In this document: one piece after another, positions 23,291-36,880 of the stretch
Layout of the letters: each line of letters begins with the position of its first letter
How positions within the stretch are numbered: position 1 is the first letter of the stretch
NCBI GenBank assembly: GCA_026182355.1
Contig: JAPFBL010000232.1
Coordinates: forward strand, 529,007-593,006
Direction of reading: 5' to 3'
DNA: 64,000 nucleotides
DNA from: Hermatobates lingyangjiaoensis
Lineage: Eukaryota; Arthropoda; Insecta; Hemiptera; Hermatobatidae
Translations under genes and position numbers: made by a program
Notes under the pieces: generated by a model
Seen by the model: the letters and a program-made list of their open reading frames with translations, nothing else
Databases searched by the model: none
Told to the model about the DNA's origin: nothing

Positions 23291-24275
23291 GAAATATATA
23301 TATGTTATATCGAATATGAAATATATGTATGCTATTTATATATTTTAGGATATATATGTGTGTGTGTGTGTATGATTTATTATAGAATGCATAATAAAAA
23401 ATCAAAAGAAAAATATAGGCCCAACTGTGATACTGATTGTGTATATAAGATAATAAATATTTATTTATGTATTGCATTTTTTTCACCTTCAGTGAGTCTA
23501 TTTACAAGTACTAGTTATATTAACGTATTAGGTTAAAAATTAATATTCAGTTGTTTCAATAAACGTAAAAACTGTAAATTAACTCCAACATATTTACATG
23601 TTGAAGGTAATTTTCATTTAAAAATGAAGACAGATAATTTTCTAGATAAATTAGAAAAGTTCTCAGAATGCGCAAATCTAAGCCCCATTATTTCATCACT
23701 GACGCTACATCAGTAAAAAACTTTTCCAGATGTCATTAGATCTTTTAAAGTTTTTAAAACTTTTCCGAGTGTCGCATTAGATGTCATAATTGAAAAGGTT
23801 TAGTGTAAATTGGTATTTTCAAAAAGTGAATTGAAGGAAAAATATGTTGAAATTCTATAAGTAAAATAACTTATCTAATTCTACAGCGCCAACAATTTTT
23901 TTTATCACACTGCAGTCATACCAGTTGGAATTAGTTGTTTATATCTCTTTAACACTGACTGAAAAATTGGATCTGTGAGAAGAACTCTATTCTTGAACTC
24001 GTTATCATAAATCGTTTTTCATTTTCTTCTTGCAAGAAGAACAAAGACAAATGTTAAGGTCATGCAAATAACAATATCTTATTTTCAATTTTTTCTCCTT
24101 ATTTTGTAGTTCATTCATAAGTTGATACTCATAGATGAACCAAGCTGCCACAATAAAATGTTTTTCCTTTAATAAATGCTAGTATATGAGTATATATTCA
24201 TACTTTTATGTGGTGGTGTATAGCACCTTTTTTTTAAGTGTTATAATATTTATATCTATAATACCAAACTTCTTA

Positions 24276-24577
24276 AAGGGCTAGGTTAGCACAGTGGTTA
24301 ACGTATTCACCTCTGAAGTGGTAGGTCCGGGGTTCAATCCCCACCTGGCCCTCGATTATTTCACGCGGGTGGCGAACAAATCTGAGTCAGGATTCATCCT
24401 CGGAGAGGATGTTAAGCTGTCGGTCCCGAGCCTGTAATACACGGTATCCCTACTCGAAATGCACTTGAGTTAGGAAAAATTTAGAACTCCCAATGTAGCA
24501 TCACCGATCAAACAGAAAACCGGTAAACGGATCACGTTATTTCCCGCTAGGAGATCGATTAAACAATAAAAAAAAAT
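24276..24577 (+). mobile_element. full-length tRNA-derived SINE with target-site duplication
   Basis: The head folds like a tRNA: GGGCTAG pairs with CTGGCCC, box A is TAGCACAGTGG and box B GGTTCAATCC. A unique body of about 200 bases and an A-rich tail follow. CAAACTTCTTA occurs directly before (24265-24275) and after (24578-24588), so this is a target-site duplication and the copy is complete. Confidence 0.9.
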
Positions 24578-24654
24578 CAAACTTCTTACTGTAATCAAAA
24601 GTGTATTTTTTTTACAAAAATGATTCCGTAGTACTATAGAAATGCTTTAAAAAA

Positions 24655-26080
24655 CTTGTGGAGTGGCCTACACTCAACTTTACTATAAGTAAACAAATAT
24701 CAAATTCGTTGACAACCAACTGATGTTTTTTTTTATTTCATGTGGCTATATAAATATTTTAATCAATATGTCTCATTTGTTTAGATGTGGCTATAATAAT
24801 TTTGTTAGTTATAAGAAACGTGATATTAATTGATCAAGCTGGTATATTATTAAAATTATTTAACTAAGGAGCTGGATCTCATCGGACTCGCACGCTCTGT
24901 TGCCACATCTGTCATATTGCACATCCCATTGTTGAAACTGTATTTAACTTCAGATTTTAAGTTCTTTCATGACCTTCATAAATCCACATAGAGAACTACC
25001 CCTCATTTCTATAAATAATACCTAAATAATTTTAGGTATGATTTGACAAAAATCTTATTCATTCCAAGGTGATTGGATCGAATACAGATGTCATGTGCTC
25101 AGAGGTTTCTTTATCTAGACAGAGAGTCTGCATTCTTCATATAATATCTAATACAGCTTCCATTCATTGTAGATAAGCAGCAAAATTTTTAGTACATGTT
25201 CTACATGTATTTTTAAATTCTCCCTTTGGAGATATAGTTTTACTTATAATTGTCAGTACATATAGAATGAACTTTATAAACTAAATTGTACCTCGTCATC
25301 CTTCAATTGCTTTCTTCTAGATTTATTTGTTAGTTTCATTCCTGTGAAAGCGGGAAGCTGTGTACTGCAAAGACGCTCAAGTTTGCAAGATGATTCTATG
25401 GTTCCAAAGATTTCCGAAGTAGCTCAAAATTAGTGTCCGTTTTGTAATAAAAAATGAGAGAACATTTCCCATACTTCAATATAACCCAAAGACCATGAGT
25501 TCATAAACACATCCAGAAGTATATCTGACACTAAGTTTAGTTCAAAGTTATAACATATAGTTTTAAAGGATCACTTTGTTAAACAAATCCATCAAACCAT
25601 GGAAAGCATCAGAGATACCTTTGATTTTGTATATTTTAGAATTTCATTTTTCTTACATATATTAATTGAGAAAATATTCAATTTTTTTTATAAAACGTCT
25701 AAATAACAATTTTATTTCACTCGATTCACTTAACATTTTTCCAAGTCAATGTTCACAAATTCGATAAGTACAGCAGGTGATCCATTATACCAAGATGAAT
25801 TTTCAGTATCTATAGCTTTGTGGTATTTAGATTGTAATATTTTTTGTTTAAAATTGCTAATTTTGTTCTTTATTTTTTTGGCAAAATTTCAGTGATCTCT
25901 GATTAGTCGTTTAGCGTTAAAAAACATTTTCTAAAATCATAAAATGTACTATAACGCCCTCATTGTTTATGTAGTTTTTAAACAAATAGTTTAGCTAATA
26001 CGCATATGAGATGCTATTTTTAGGTATAATTTAATTTTGATCCGTCAAAAGGTATGACTTGTATAAGTTATTTCAAAAAT
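24655..26080 (+). mobile_element. degenerate copy of the same unclassified element
   Basis: It begins with the shared GGAGTGGCCTACACTCAACT end. At 25880-25975 it holds the block around CGTTTAGCGTTAAAAAACAT that recurs at 27120-27200. The copy has no coding sequence that I can support. Confidence 0.5.
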
Positions 26081-26154
26081 ATGTGGATTGTTTCAGTTAT
26101 TGTGTTTGTGGCTTTCATGATAATGAAAAAATTTCAAGACTCGAAAGTTAGTAG

Positions 26155-28070
26155 TTTATGAAAAAAAATCTGGAGTGGCCTACACTCTACTTTACTATAA
26201 GTAACTCAATGTCAAATTTCTTGAGTATATAAAACATAACGTATCATTTAAGCATAACATAAATATCTAAATGGGATATAATTATTAGCATTGCATTCGT
26301 GAGGTAGTACAGATAGTGATTGAAGGACATATCAATTTATAAGCTTATTTTTGTACATCACAAATAATTTATTATTTGCAAATAATTTCATTAGTATAAC
26401 TACAGCAGTAATATCATTTTTGAAAAACCAATGTGAACATTTCTTGAAACGAAATATTATCCTACAAGAGAACATGGCTATTGTTCAAATAGCCAGTAGA
26501 TTTCTTACATCGTTTACTTAACATCCTTCTACATTGAATATTAATGTAAAATTTTCAAATTTAAAACAGTAAAATACCCTTTTTTTCTCTGAAAAACATC
26601 TTAAACAGCGAAGAAAATGTTGTTTTAAGGTGATTTGTTAATTAAAGATGTACGATAATTACAGTTATTAATCTCTAAACAAAAGATTTATATTTTGAAT
26701 TATCTTTTACATTTTTGGTTTTTAACATAATTATTATACTGGGAATTTTATGGCTTCTTAGTATTTAATAAGATCTTTTTCCTTCCCCTTTGTCAAATAA
26801 CATATATACGATTTTTTTTTAATGAGTGTTATCATTTACCTGCACAATATTATTCCTCTTACATCTCTTATAAGTCAATAATATATTTTCATTTTTCCAT
26901 TGGAAACATCAATTTTATCTCAGTGGATTCGCTCAAAAAACTTCTAAGTCAATGTAAACAATGTAAAAAAATACAAAAAATTCGACAAGTATAGCAGGTG
27001 ATCTCTTAGTCTAGGATAAACAAAGAGTTTTTATATCGTTATTGCTCTTTTCCGTAATTGAAAATTCATGATTTTTTTTTTATGAATTGCTAATTTTTTG
27101 TTCCATTTTTGGTCAAATTTTCATAATTTTTTAACGAGCCGTTTAGCGTCAAAAAAACATTTTCTGAAAACACAAATCGTACTCTAACGCCCCTTTAGCG
27201 AATGTAATTTTAGAAAAAAATATCTCAACTCATTGTCCATATAATGTTCTATTTATAGGCATAGTTTCATTCTTGTCCGTCAAACAGTATGGCTTGTATC
27301 GCTCTCACAATTTGAGATTGATTTATAAGTCAAAATTTGTAGATTTTATTGAAAAAAAAATATTTCCTGTTGATATAAAATTTTGAATATATTTTTCGTT
27401 TGTTCCATTTGTAACCTCAAAGATAATGTCAAAATCTCAAAACTCTAGGGTTATTAGTTTAGGAGAAATAAATGTTTTAAAAAAAAACGGTTTTTGGCAA
27501 AAAAAGTGACTTTCCCATCATGCATAATTCTTCCCAAACAATAGGGATCTTCGTCTAAATGGGGCCCATTTTTGTGTAAAATATCAACTTGATCCATCAA
27601 AGATTCTGGACCGTAGCGTGGTAACAAGCAATGCTAACACACGCACCCACCCACACACACACAGACATCATCGTAAAAACTTCATAAAACGACTTCTGGG
27701 ACCTCAAAACATGTAATTCCGTCAAAATCTCGAGATCGAATTTTTTCACGATCACTATACTTTACTTATAGTAAAGTAAAAAATGTCTAAAGGTACATGT
27801 TGGTAAAAAAAATTGCTTTCCCCTGATGCAATATTGTTCCCAAACAATAGAGCACATCTACATTATAATGCCTATTTTTGTGTAAAATATGAATTTGATC
27901 GATCAAAGATTGTGGACTGTATGTAGCGTTCCCACAAAAATTATAGATTCCCACTTGTCATCGAAAAAACGTCAAAAAAGGAGTTTGGGGGTCTCAAAAC
28001 ATGTGAATCTGTAAGAATCTCAAGATCGAATTTTTTCATGATCACTGTACTTTACTTATAGTAAAGTAAA
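26155..28070 (+). mobile_element. unclassified interspersed element with ACTTTACTATAAGTAA inverted ends
   Basis: The left end has GGAGTGGCCTACACTC, then ACTTTACTATAAGTAA (about 26182). The right end has the inverse TTACTTATAGTAAAGT at about 27768 and again at 28054. The last 280 bases are present twice in tandem (27500-27780 and 27790-28070). No long ORF is found. Related copies are at 24655-26080 (plus) and 58190-59510 (minus). Superfamily not recognised. Confidence 0.65.
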
Positions 28071-28079
28071 TGTTGCAAA

Positions 28080-31000
28080 CACCAATTGAGGGATTCTAAA
28101 AGAAAGTAATTCCCAAAATTTTATCAGATTGTATATACACATATTTAGTTGAAGGGCTATTTGAAAAATATTTTGAAACCTAGTAATTAATATTGGTTAA
28201 TTCTAATAGAAAACACACTAATTGCGGATGGTAAAAAATAATTTATTGGTCTACACTGAACTTGTATTTTAGATTTAATAATAAATTATTGAAAAGATAA
28301 TCATTCAAATTAATTAATTGCCTTAAGTGTAATATCATTCCACCAATTATAATGAATTCTTTGCCTAAAGGTACTCGCTTGACAATGGTAGTTTGGTTAA
28401 AGTGAGAGTTTGTAGTGGTAACTATGTCAGGATGTACTCGTGAAGAATTACACATATTTTTGTCTGTATAGTATTCGTTTGAAACACATCATTTCTTTTT
28501 TGGTCAAGGCTGTACGTTCAAAAGATTTTTGTTTTTTAAGTTGGTTGGAACAATATCGTATACATTATATCAAGAGAATAGGCATTGAGAAAACAGAACC
28601 AGTAATCGAAAGTAATAAAAAAAACCACCACCACTGCAGATTTCCGGTTTTTTTCAATATTAATGATAATTTAATCAAATGCCACAACTACAATTATTAA
28701 TGGCTACTATAATTTTCTGAATTAAAAATAACGTACAAATGAGTAATATCACGAACTGTTAATACCCACTAGAACAGTGGTAAATTAGAAATTTTGGAGG
28801 GGGTCATGGATGTGGTTGTGCCTAAGTGAGTGAAATTTGGAGAAAAGAATCAAGGATTCCACGATCTTTAAAATTATGGAAACTGAGAAATATCAGTATT
28901 GAAATTGTTTTTAATCCTAAATGAGACAGTTTTTGGAAAACTGACAAGACTTGTCTTAGTGACTTGCTATGCAACTCACCAATCTTAGAAATAGGTTTTG
29001 TAGCTATTTTTCAAAAGATTCACATACTGCCAGCTGGGTTGTAAATCCCTTCAAAAATGTGTTGGATGATTTGTCTGAAGCAAAACCTGAGGTAGCTAAT
29101 ATGAAAATATTAAAGATATCAATCTGATATTAAAATATTCAAGTTTTCAATATTTTCTTCATTATTCCTATTATGAAAGGATAAAGGGGGGTTTTACCCA
29201 TAACAATGGATTCAATAAAATGTTCTGTTATTGTATGAATTTTAAATACATGATGGTCAATAGTTTTGCTTGAGTGCCATATAATGCTAAAAAAAAGTAC
29301 CTAAATGTGATTCCGACATTGTTTCTTGTGTGCTATTTCAATGCCAAAGAAGATAGACTCAAATTTCCTATGACAGATGAAATTAACAATTAAACATTTT
29401 TTTTTTATTAATTATCCATGAATCCATTAGTAAATTGTTTGTCCACCAGAGTACTTCCAAGTGTGGGGAGTAAATTCATTTTATTACAAACTCAATTGGG
29501 GTAACACCCAAAAAAGTTACCCGATAGCTGCACTAGAAACTTCAATATTTCAGAGTCTTTTTAATATTCAATATGATAGGATATAATTAACTCAATTATC
29601 TTCGATGAAAAAATTTAATGACAATGCTTTCGATGAATATAAGAAAAAATTTGGCTGGATAAAAAAAATGAAAAATTTGAATAAGCATAATTAATGAAAA
29701 ATTATAATTCAGCAAATATTTTAAAATACCAAAAATTGAAACATACAATTAATGATGCAATTTAATTAAACAATTAAAATGGATAATTTTAATTCATGAT
29801 CTACAGAAAATATTATCAGATAAGTTTTTCTACAGTATGAAATTATATATATTACACTTTTAGATATTTATTCAAACTTCATTTGAGGCTTTAATCATGC
29901 CTATATTGGATAACTTATTTTATTTTCATTAAAAAAAAACATGAGACACAACTTACAAAGTAATTAAGTTAATAACTCTAGGTGAAACGAAAAAATTAGA
30001 GGGAAATAAATTCTATGGAAACAATTTCGGTGCTTTTTGGTAGTTAATATACAGATAAATACAGCTGAATGCAGTTCTCAATGATTAGTTCTTTTCTGGG
30101 AATGGTGGGATAACCCTGAGTGGCTGAAAATTTGGATTTATAAAAATAGAATAAAATTCAGGACCATCACCAATTAGACAACTTCATACTGGTAAATCAT
30201 AGCAGTCTAAATATATACACCAGCACAATTTGACATATCCATACAAATTTACTATCTGTCAGATACTGACCGGATTGAGACTCACTGGATTAAATATTAT
30301 TTAAAACTATGTTTAGTCCTTATAAATCAATTAAAGTATCAGTGTTAAAGGTATACATGTTATGAACAAAATGGTTAATGGATTACCTATAATGCCTAGA
30401 CAGTTTCAATGGACATTATCTCCTCCATTCATTAGAGAAGACATCATGACTGTTCAAAATCTGAAATAATCCCCATCATCTCTAAAGCAGAAATATAAAA
30501 AGGCGCATTTATTTCCTTATTATAGTTTTGTTAGAGCATTACCGATTTGACAACACAAAGAACTCCAAATGAATTCAGACTCAACTGAGATATATTATTG
30601 TTTTAATATAAATTCTTTTAATGTCAAACAGAGTGTCTGAAAATCATTAAAGATAACTCCTAGGGTCAGATAAACTAAGCGGACACAAAAGAGAATCTTT
30701 TAATGATTTCCATTTAATTAAAAAATATAGCACGTTCCTTTTACTAATTGAATTTTAAGCTGTTTATAAATTGAAAAATATACTAAATACGACTAATAGA
30801 TCTAGAACTATTGCTTATATTGATACATAAAAATATATTAAAATGGGATAATGAAAAGGATTCAATATGATTTGTATTGTTTGAGTGAGTTAAAGTTACC
30901 AGAATGAACCGGGAAATATTGGTGTTCTAATATATTCTTTTAATGCAACACAGAGCGTATGAATATGATTAAAGATGAATGGTAGGGAGAGATAAACAGT

Positions 31001-31900
31001 AGATGAACCTACCATTGTCTTATGTTTATCTAATACATCAGCATTGTCAACAACTGGTATATTATTTTTGTGGTTTATTAATTTCAACATTCTTAGCAGT
31101 GAAGTAGTACATCAATATAATAATGTGAATGTGAAACAATGTTAATATGTGGGGGGTAATTACCAAAAAGCACCACATATTCTATAAAATAGTATCATTT
31201 AAAATGTTACTTATCCAAAATTTAGGTTAACTTAATGTAATCCTACATATATGTTTACAGTTTCAATTGCATTAACATAAATATACAAAAATATTACACT
31301 GGTATACATTTGAAATATTTACAACCTAAACATGAATTTCATGACATCTACTTAAGAATTACAACAATAACTGATTATTAAACTTAAAGCATTAAATTAA
31401 AGAGAAAGTAGGTTACAGTGAATGTACTAGAATAATTAAGAAATAAGAAACAATATTTAAAACAAGAAATTAATCACTTTAGCAATTCAGTTATACAAAA
31501 TTGAGATCTTTCAAAAATAAAACAAATTTCACAATAGATAGAAAATTATACGATTCTATTTAAATAGTCAATTAAAAAAAAATTGAGGGAAAATATGATT
31601 CATACAAAAAAAGTCAATATATTAGATAAAACAAAACGTCACCTAATTTATAATTAATTTCCTACTAATTGATGAAACATATTGTGAACATTCTACAACA
31701 GCTTAATAGCTGCTTAATAACTACAAATAGCTTAAATATCGAACATTCAAGTAATTGGAACACATTATTATTAAAAAAAATTGGCAGAGTAATTTCTATA
31801 TTCTACTTTCCATAACGGAATGTTACCTAGCCTACTTATAAAATGGAAGATATTATTTAAAAAAAAAGACCTTGCACTATAATACAGTTTCGGTGAATGA
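28080..31900. other. A+T-rich intergenic stretch, no supported gene
   Basis: Apart from a possible hAT scrap at 28960-29120, I see two diverged copies of an 80-base segment (30610-30690 and 30930-31010) and no coding exon that I can defend. Confidence 0.5.
28960..29120 (+). mobile_element. possible hAT transposase scrap
   Basis: One frame reads SWVVNPFKNVLDDLSEAKPE, which resembles the W-x-x-NPF segment of hAT transposases. It is short, broken, and without visible termini. Confidence 0.25.
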
Positions 31901-31926
31901 TCATTATAAATTTAGAAAATCCTAAA

Positions 31927-31932
31927 TTTATT
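31927..31932 (-). terminator. polyadenylation signal of the SAP30-type gene
   Basis: AATAAA on the minus strand, 45 bases beyond the stop codon. Confidence 0.6.
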
Positions 31933-31976
31933 TATACAACACAGGTTTAGTAGTTTTAAAGTCGAAATGAAGACGT

Positions 31977-32504
31977 TCAGGAATTCTCCTGAACTGACTT
32001 TTGATCCAGTTTGTTTCCATTGTTCCTCAGGAGATGGAAGAAAGTAGATAAAATATCTTTTTCATTTACACTAATAGAGCGAAAATGTTTCAATAAAATA
32101 TCAGCAAGTTGAGCTTTGTTAATGCCCTGAGGTGTGGGAACCATGAAGTGACGTTTATACCTTCTCAAGGTATTAAACTGTAACTTGTGGAAGTCAATAT
32201 CACACATGTCTGACTCATTTTCGTTTGATTCGTCTTCAGAATCTTTTCTTCTTCTCTTTGACCTTGCTGATTGTATCATCCCCTTATGATGGTCACATAT
32301 GTAGATATGTCTAGCCAATGGATCAAGGTGTAACTTCAGCTTACGATAAGTAACAATTTTTTGAATACGCTTACTGTAAGAGGCATTCCCAGCTTGCCTA
32401 CGACACCTTATAGAATCTTCAAGTAAACTACAAATTTGATCTGGTGTTCCTCTAGAATCTTCTTCACCAGTACTAAAACCGTTTGTATTATCACCTCTTT
32501 GCAT
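31977..32504 (-). CDS. SAP30: SAP30/SAP30L-type Sin3-HDAC complex subunit, intronless
   Basis: One ORF encodes 175 residues, close to SAP30L (183) and fly Sap30. The zinc-finger ligands Cys25, Cys34, Cys70 and His73 have the family's C-x8-C...C-x2-H spacing, around [13 protein letters not shown] and [10 protein letters not shown] basic nuclear-localisation run (RSKRRRK, 81-87) and an acidic stretch follow, then the Sin3-binding region with [20 protein letters not shown] and [13 protein letters not shown]30 proteins sit in the nuclear Sin3 histone-deacetylase complex and bind DNA and phosphoinositides (family knowledge). The frame is intact, with AATAAA on the minus strand at 31932-31927. Vertebrate SAP30 genes have introns; lack of them suggests a retrocopy or lineage-specific intron loss. 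No clear poly(A) tract or target duplication is seen. Confidence 0.92.
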   Translation of the reverse strand: MQRGDNTNGFSTGEEDSRGTPDQICSLLEDSIRCRRQAGNASYSKRIQKIVTYRKLKLHLDPLARHIYICDHHKGMIQSARSKRRRKDSEDESNENESDMCDIDFHKLQFNTLRRYKRHFMVPTPQGINKAQLADILLKHFRSISVNEKDILSTFFHLLRNNGNKLDQKSVQENS

Positions 32505-33210
32505 GATGAATAATTGAAAATGCTATGAAAATATAGTACACCAAATTTTCAAAAAAACAACTCACATTCATTTAACAATTATAATTATACGATTTTCATT
32601 CTTCATGAAGCTACATCACCAATTGAGTCTTAGCAAATTTTAAAACATTCAACATCAGTAGAATACCCCAAACTATATAACTCAGTGGACGAGTACCGAC
32701 AGTTTACATGTAAACATCCGTAACTCAGTGTAGGTGATAGGACATCAATGCATAAACTCTCCTGCTCTTTGAATATTATTTTTTATAATTTCAGGTTTTA
32801 TTAATCTATTTTCTTTTATTTTTTTTTTATTATAATGGAAAAAATATTCCTCTCTCATATTTTCATTACAACATATGAAAGTACTAATCTCCTCAATGTT
32901 GGTAAACTAGTAGATGTTGTATCCTCGTTAACCACATGTAAGGTAATAAATCTTATCAGTTGATATGGACTTGATCTAAAAACATTTAGATTATTCCTGA
33001 CTTCATTTTATTTTTAAATTCATGGTCATGCACTAGCAATAATTTCGATAGACCCAGTAAGTGTATTTTTATATTTAATATTGCTTTTGGTAATGAAGCC
33101 ATTGGTTTATTTCACTTTTGTGTAAATTTTTTGAATGGCAATTTTTGTTGTTATTACAAATTTTACAAACTATAATAATTTCAGGCCTGCATATTTTGTC
33201 AAGCCTTATC

Positions 33211-33343
33211 ATGTATCCTCTGAGGAGATTATTTTGTTCAAATGTGATTTCGTTGAGGCAATTTCATCAGACGAGACCTCTCTTGTTAGATCCTACTAAA
33301 GTTGAAGAAGTTAAGATCCCTGTCCCATGGGGTCATATTGCCG
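33211..33343 (+). CDS. hydrolase 2, leader exon with mitochondrial-type presequence
   Basis: ATG at 33211 lies 28 bases after a TAATTTCAG acceptor, so an untranslated exon probably precedes it. It encodes MYPLRRLFCSNVISLRQFHQ, then KVEEVKIPVPWGHIAG, and ends at GTAAGT in phase 1. The first 25 residues have five Arg and no acidic residue, with RQFHQT resembling a processing site, so mitochondrial import is likely. In-frame and upstream features make this the best-defined start in the cluster. Confidence 0.85.
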
Positions 33344-34619
33344 GTAAGTTCGTATCATAATTTTTTCTCATTTCTTGGTTGATAATGACCTTGACAATGT
33401 TGTGAAATAAGTATTTCAAGGACATCTGTAGGTAATTAAAACTTGTGGGATATAATTGATCAATTAATTTTGAGATATGTCTCGATAAATAAATTATGTA
33501 ATTTATTTTATTATTACGAAAGTGAGCTATTCATAACTTTTTTATGATTGCTTTTGAATAATATTTTTTGTTATGTAATATGTTAAATAATGTTTAAATA
33601 AATACTAGCTATGGCATGTAACTTTCAAGTACTGAGTAAATGATACTTTTGGAATATAATACCTCAGTACCATCATTTATAGGTTTGACATCAGACTTTA
33701 TTAGCAAAAAATGTGACAACCAATTAGTTTGTCGAAGAGTACTGCAGAGATGATCCAGTATTTATTGAATGACTAATGTCTGCATCGACATTTATTCCGT
33801 TAATTCGTGCCTACTATTTGTTATCAGTATCTTATTCTCTCATATGTCAATACACCACAAAGTAACAATTTAGCAAAAGTTTAATGATCAATCTTAAATA
33901 TTCTATACCACATGGACTTTTTATAGCCCCTTTTATGGATTGTTTTCATTTTATTTTTATTTAATCTTGTAATTGGTTCGAGAGAACCAATGCTTTGGAG
34001 TTGATCCAAGTTACAGCATGTTGTATGATTTGAGTTCTTAATTTCCAAGGATGACCAAATTATTTCACTATTTCTATTTGAACTAAATATCGAGCTGATG
34101 AACTGCAACGAACCAAACTAATTTTTCTCTCAGCTGTTGATGGAGCAATGTTTTAAAAGTACATTTCTTATGATAAACAAAACATAGAAACTTGAAACAG
34201 CTTTAATGTTAATGATTTTATGTTCATCTGTTTTATAAAGAGGCTATCTCAAACAAGTTGAAGACAATGTGTGAGAATAATGAGGTTATTTGTATTTCAA
34301 CGTGCTTAGTCTTCTTTTCTCTTTTCTCTTGAAGACGGATTGCCTGAAAATTTGAGTTTTTAAGTGTTTCTTTACTCACTGTGTTACTCTTCTTCGATGT
34401 TGATCTCGTATTGTGGCCAGTTTGAATCGTCTTTCCGATTTTTAAGTGAATTTATTGATAGAAACATACATGAATATTAATTTTATCGATTGTAGTTATA
34501 ACAGATGCATTGGCATGCATGGCATAATGTACACATGCATTGATTGATATCCAAGGATGCATTCATTGATGCATGTATCAATGCAGAGGATGAACGATTT
34601 GAACATCTGTATTTTATAA

Positions 34620-35047
34620 TTAAAGTGAACCGCAGTCTCAGCATTCAGACTGAGAGATTCAATTCTACGAACTAACTTCCTGTTAAGAGGATTTAACTGG
34701 AAAAGAAACTGGCCAAGTGACATGTTAACAAAATCAATCAGATAGTCAAAAAATATGAATTTCTTATATATATATATAAGTAAATTAATAAAGAACAGGG
34801 AAAGGAAATTAATTTGGAAAGAAAAAAATAATGAATTATTAAGTAATGAGTAAAATTGATTTTCTCTCCAAATTAATTTACTTTCCTAGTTCTTTATTAA
34901 TTTATTTACTAGAAAAAATTCCATTTTGTATAAGAAGTCACTTGGCCAGCTCCTTTTCCAGTTGAATCCTGTTAGCAGGAAATTAGTTCGTAGAATCGAA
35001 TCTCTTAGTCTGAAGATCGTGAATGCCGAGACTTCGGTTCACTTTAA
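34620..35047. repeat. inverted repeat in the hydrolase 2 intron
   Basis: TTAAAGTGAACC and GAACTAACTTCCTG at the left are mirrored at the right. The same unit occurs once at 2865-2975. The unit may derive from a PLE coding region (LGQFLFQLNP, KLVRRIESLSL), which is inference. Confidence 0.65.
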
Positions 35048-36041
35048 TGATACATGTTTGAAAGAAATTTTATAATTATAATACAGATGCTGAAATTGGC
35101 ATTAACATTCTAAATCATGTTATTGTAAAGTATCAGTATTGTTTTCATTATCAATAAAATGTTGATATGTGTTTTTATAAAATCTACATTGTGAGAGACT
35201 TCTGGGACACCATCTATATTAGTGGTGACACCACTGCAGACATTTTTATTTTATTTTCATTTTGACCTACTTTTCCTTTGCAGCTAGTGTTTTAGTCTTG
35301 AACAGACAGGAAATGAAATAAAAGTTTTTATAGTTGAACTAAGTTCATCTATATCATGACATCTAAGTTCAGACATTATCATGGATGTAGTAATAACTGA
35401 CTACTTTAAATAATAGAATATTGCGTTCCTGTTTAAACAGCGGGCCGATCTTCCGTTATACTTGTATAATCTCTTTAATTCAATAATATAGTTCTATTGA
35501 TGCTAAAGAATGAAAACAAAAGTTTCATTTATAATTTTCTGCCTATTTCATGAAGTAGTCTATTCACGAAAGAGGCGTAAGAAATGTACCTATGATGTAT
35601 AGTTCAGAATCGTTGAGATTTATCTAAAACAAATCAGGTGGCTTTTAGTGGGTTAATTCTGTTGTCATTGTAGTAAGTGCTTCATTTTTTACGTATAACT
35701 AATGTAAAAGAAGATAAAAACTTAAGGTATTACTTATTTGTTTATGGTTGAAAATGGTGTTAATTTAGACTATTCCAATGGGATTTTTCTGTATTGGAAA
35801 CAAAAAGTAATGGGAATTATAATCCTTTCATATCATCTCACCTCAGTCAGTGTGGTGACCTTGTAGTGTTCCAACGTAGGTTCCATAATTTTGACCAAGC
35901 TAGTCAGTTGCCTGTTATATTAACCAAGATGAAGTGCTGCTGTTTAATTATTTCACAAGATGATTTTCTTGTAGAGTCGAATCTTTTGTTTTTCTGGCTT
36001 TGCTAGGAAAGTTGACTAAGTGTGGTGTCGCTCTGTTCTAG

Positions 36042-36880
36042 GCCGCTGGTGGGGCAGTAAGCACGTTGAGCCCATCTTAGCCCTACATGGCTGGCAAGAC
36101 AACGCCTGTACCTGGGATACTTTTCTTCCACTTGTTGACGATTCTATTTCTGTTTTGGCCGTCGACTTCCCAGGAAATGGACTCTCATCTCACTTTCCCC
36201 CATTCCATAGCTATTCATTTCTTGATTCTTTGGTATTTATCCGTAGAATTCAAAAGCACCTTGATATTAATCGGATAACTCTAATGGGGCATTCTGGTGG
36301 TTCTGCTGCAAGTTTTTTATATACAAGTGTCTTTAGAGATGAAGTAAAGGGTTATTTTGGTGTTGACTATTTAACGTACGGTTACAAAAATGATTTAAAA
36401 AGAGTCGAACTCATGAGTAAGGTAATTGATAAAAAAATTGAACTTGGTTTAAGAGATAATACAAAAAACCATTCATATAGTTGGGAAACAGCAAAGAAAA
36501 GAACTGTAAAAGCTACTTTTGGGTCTCTAAACATGAATACAGCGGGAATTTTATTGAAGCGCGGCATGGAAGAAATATCTCCGGGAAAATTTATCTACAG
36601 AAGAGATCAACGTCACAAAACAAGTGCTTTGGAGTCACTTACTATTGAACAAGCTGAGCAGCTTGCATCAAATATCACTGCTTCTGTTTATCTAATAAAG
36701 GGAGGAGCAAGTCCTTTCTTTATTGAAAGAGGCATTAAGAATTGTCCTAAAATTTTAGATATTATCAAAGCAAATGCAAAGGCTTTCAGGTTTGTCACAG
36801 TTGATGGAGGTCATCATCTTCATTTGGATCAACCTGAGGACATTATCCCTCATTTTAATGATTTTCTCAAAACATTGTAA
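36042..36880 (+). CDS. hydrolase 2, catalytic exon (serine hydrolase-like, alpha/beta-hydrolase)
   Basis: Join with 33211-33343 gives a 323-residue protein, close to SERHL length. The acceptor is CTCTGTTCTAG and the exon begins GC CGC TGG TGG. Motifs by residue in the joined protein: HGWQDNACTW at 60-69, DFPGNGLSSH at 86-95, GHSGGS at 127-132 with Ser129 as nucleophile, and DGGHHLHLDQP near 300 with the catalytic His. The reading frame is intact with no internal stop. The intron between the two exons is 2.7 kb and contains an inverted repeat and a decayed hammerhead. Function beyond serine hydrolase is unknown. Confidence 0.9.

Noticed and set aside
24276..24352. Functional tRNA gene
   Set aside because: The tRNA-like fold is followed by a SINE body, an A-rich tail and a target duplication, and the same head recurs in other degenerate copies.
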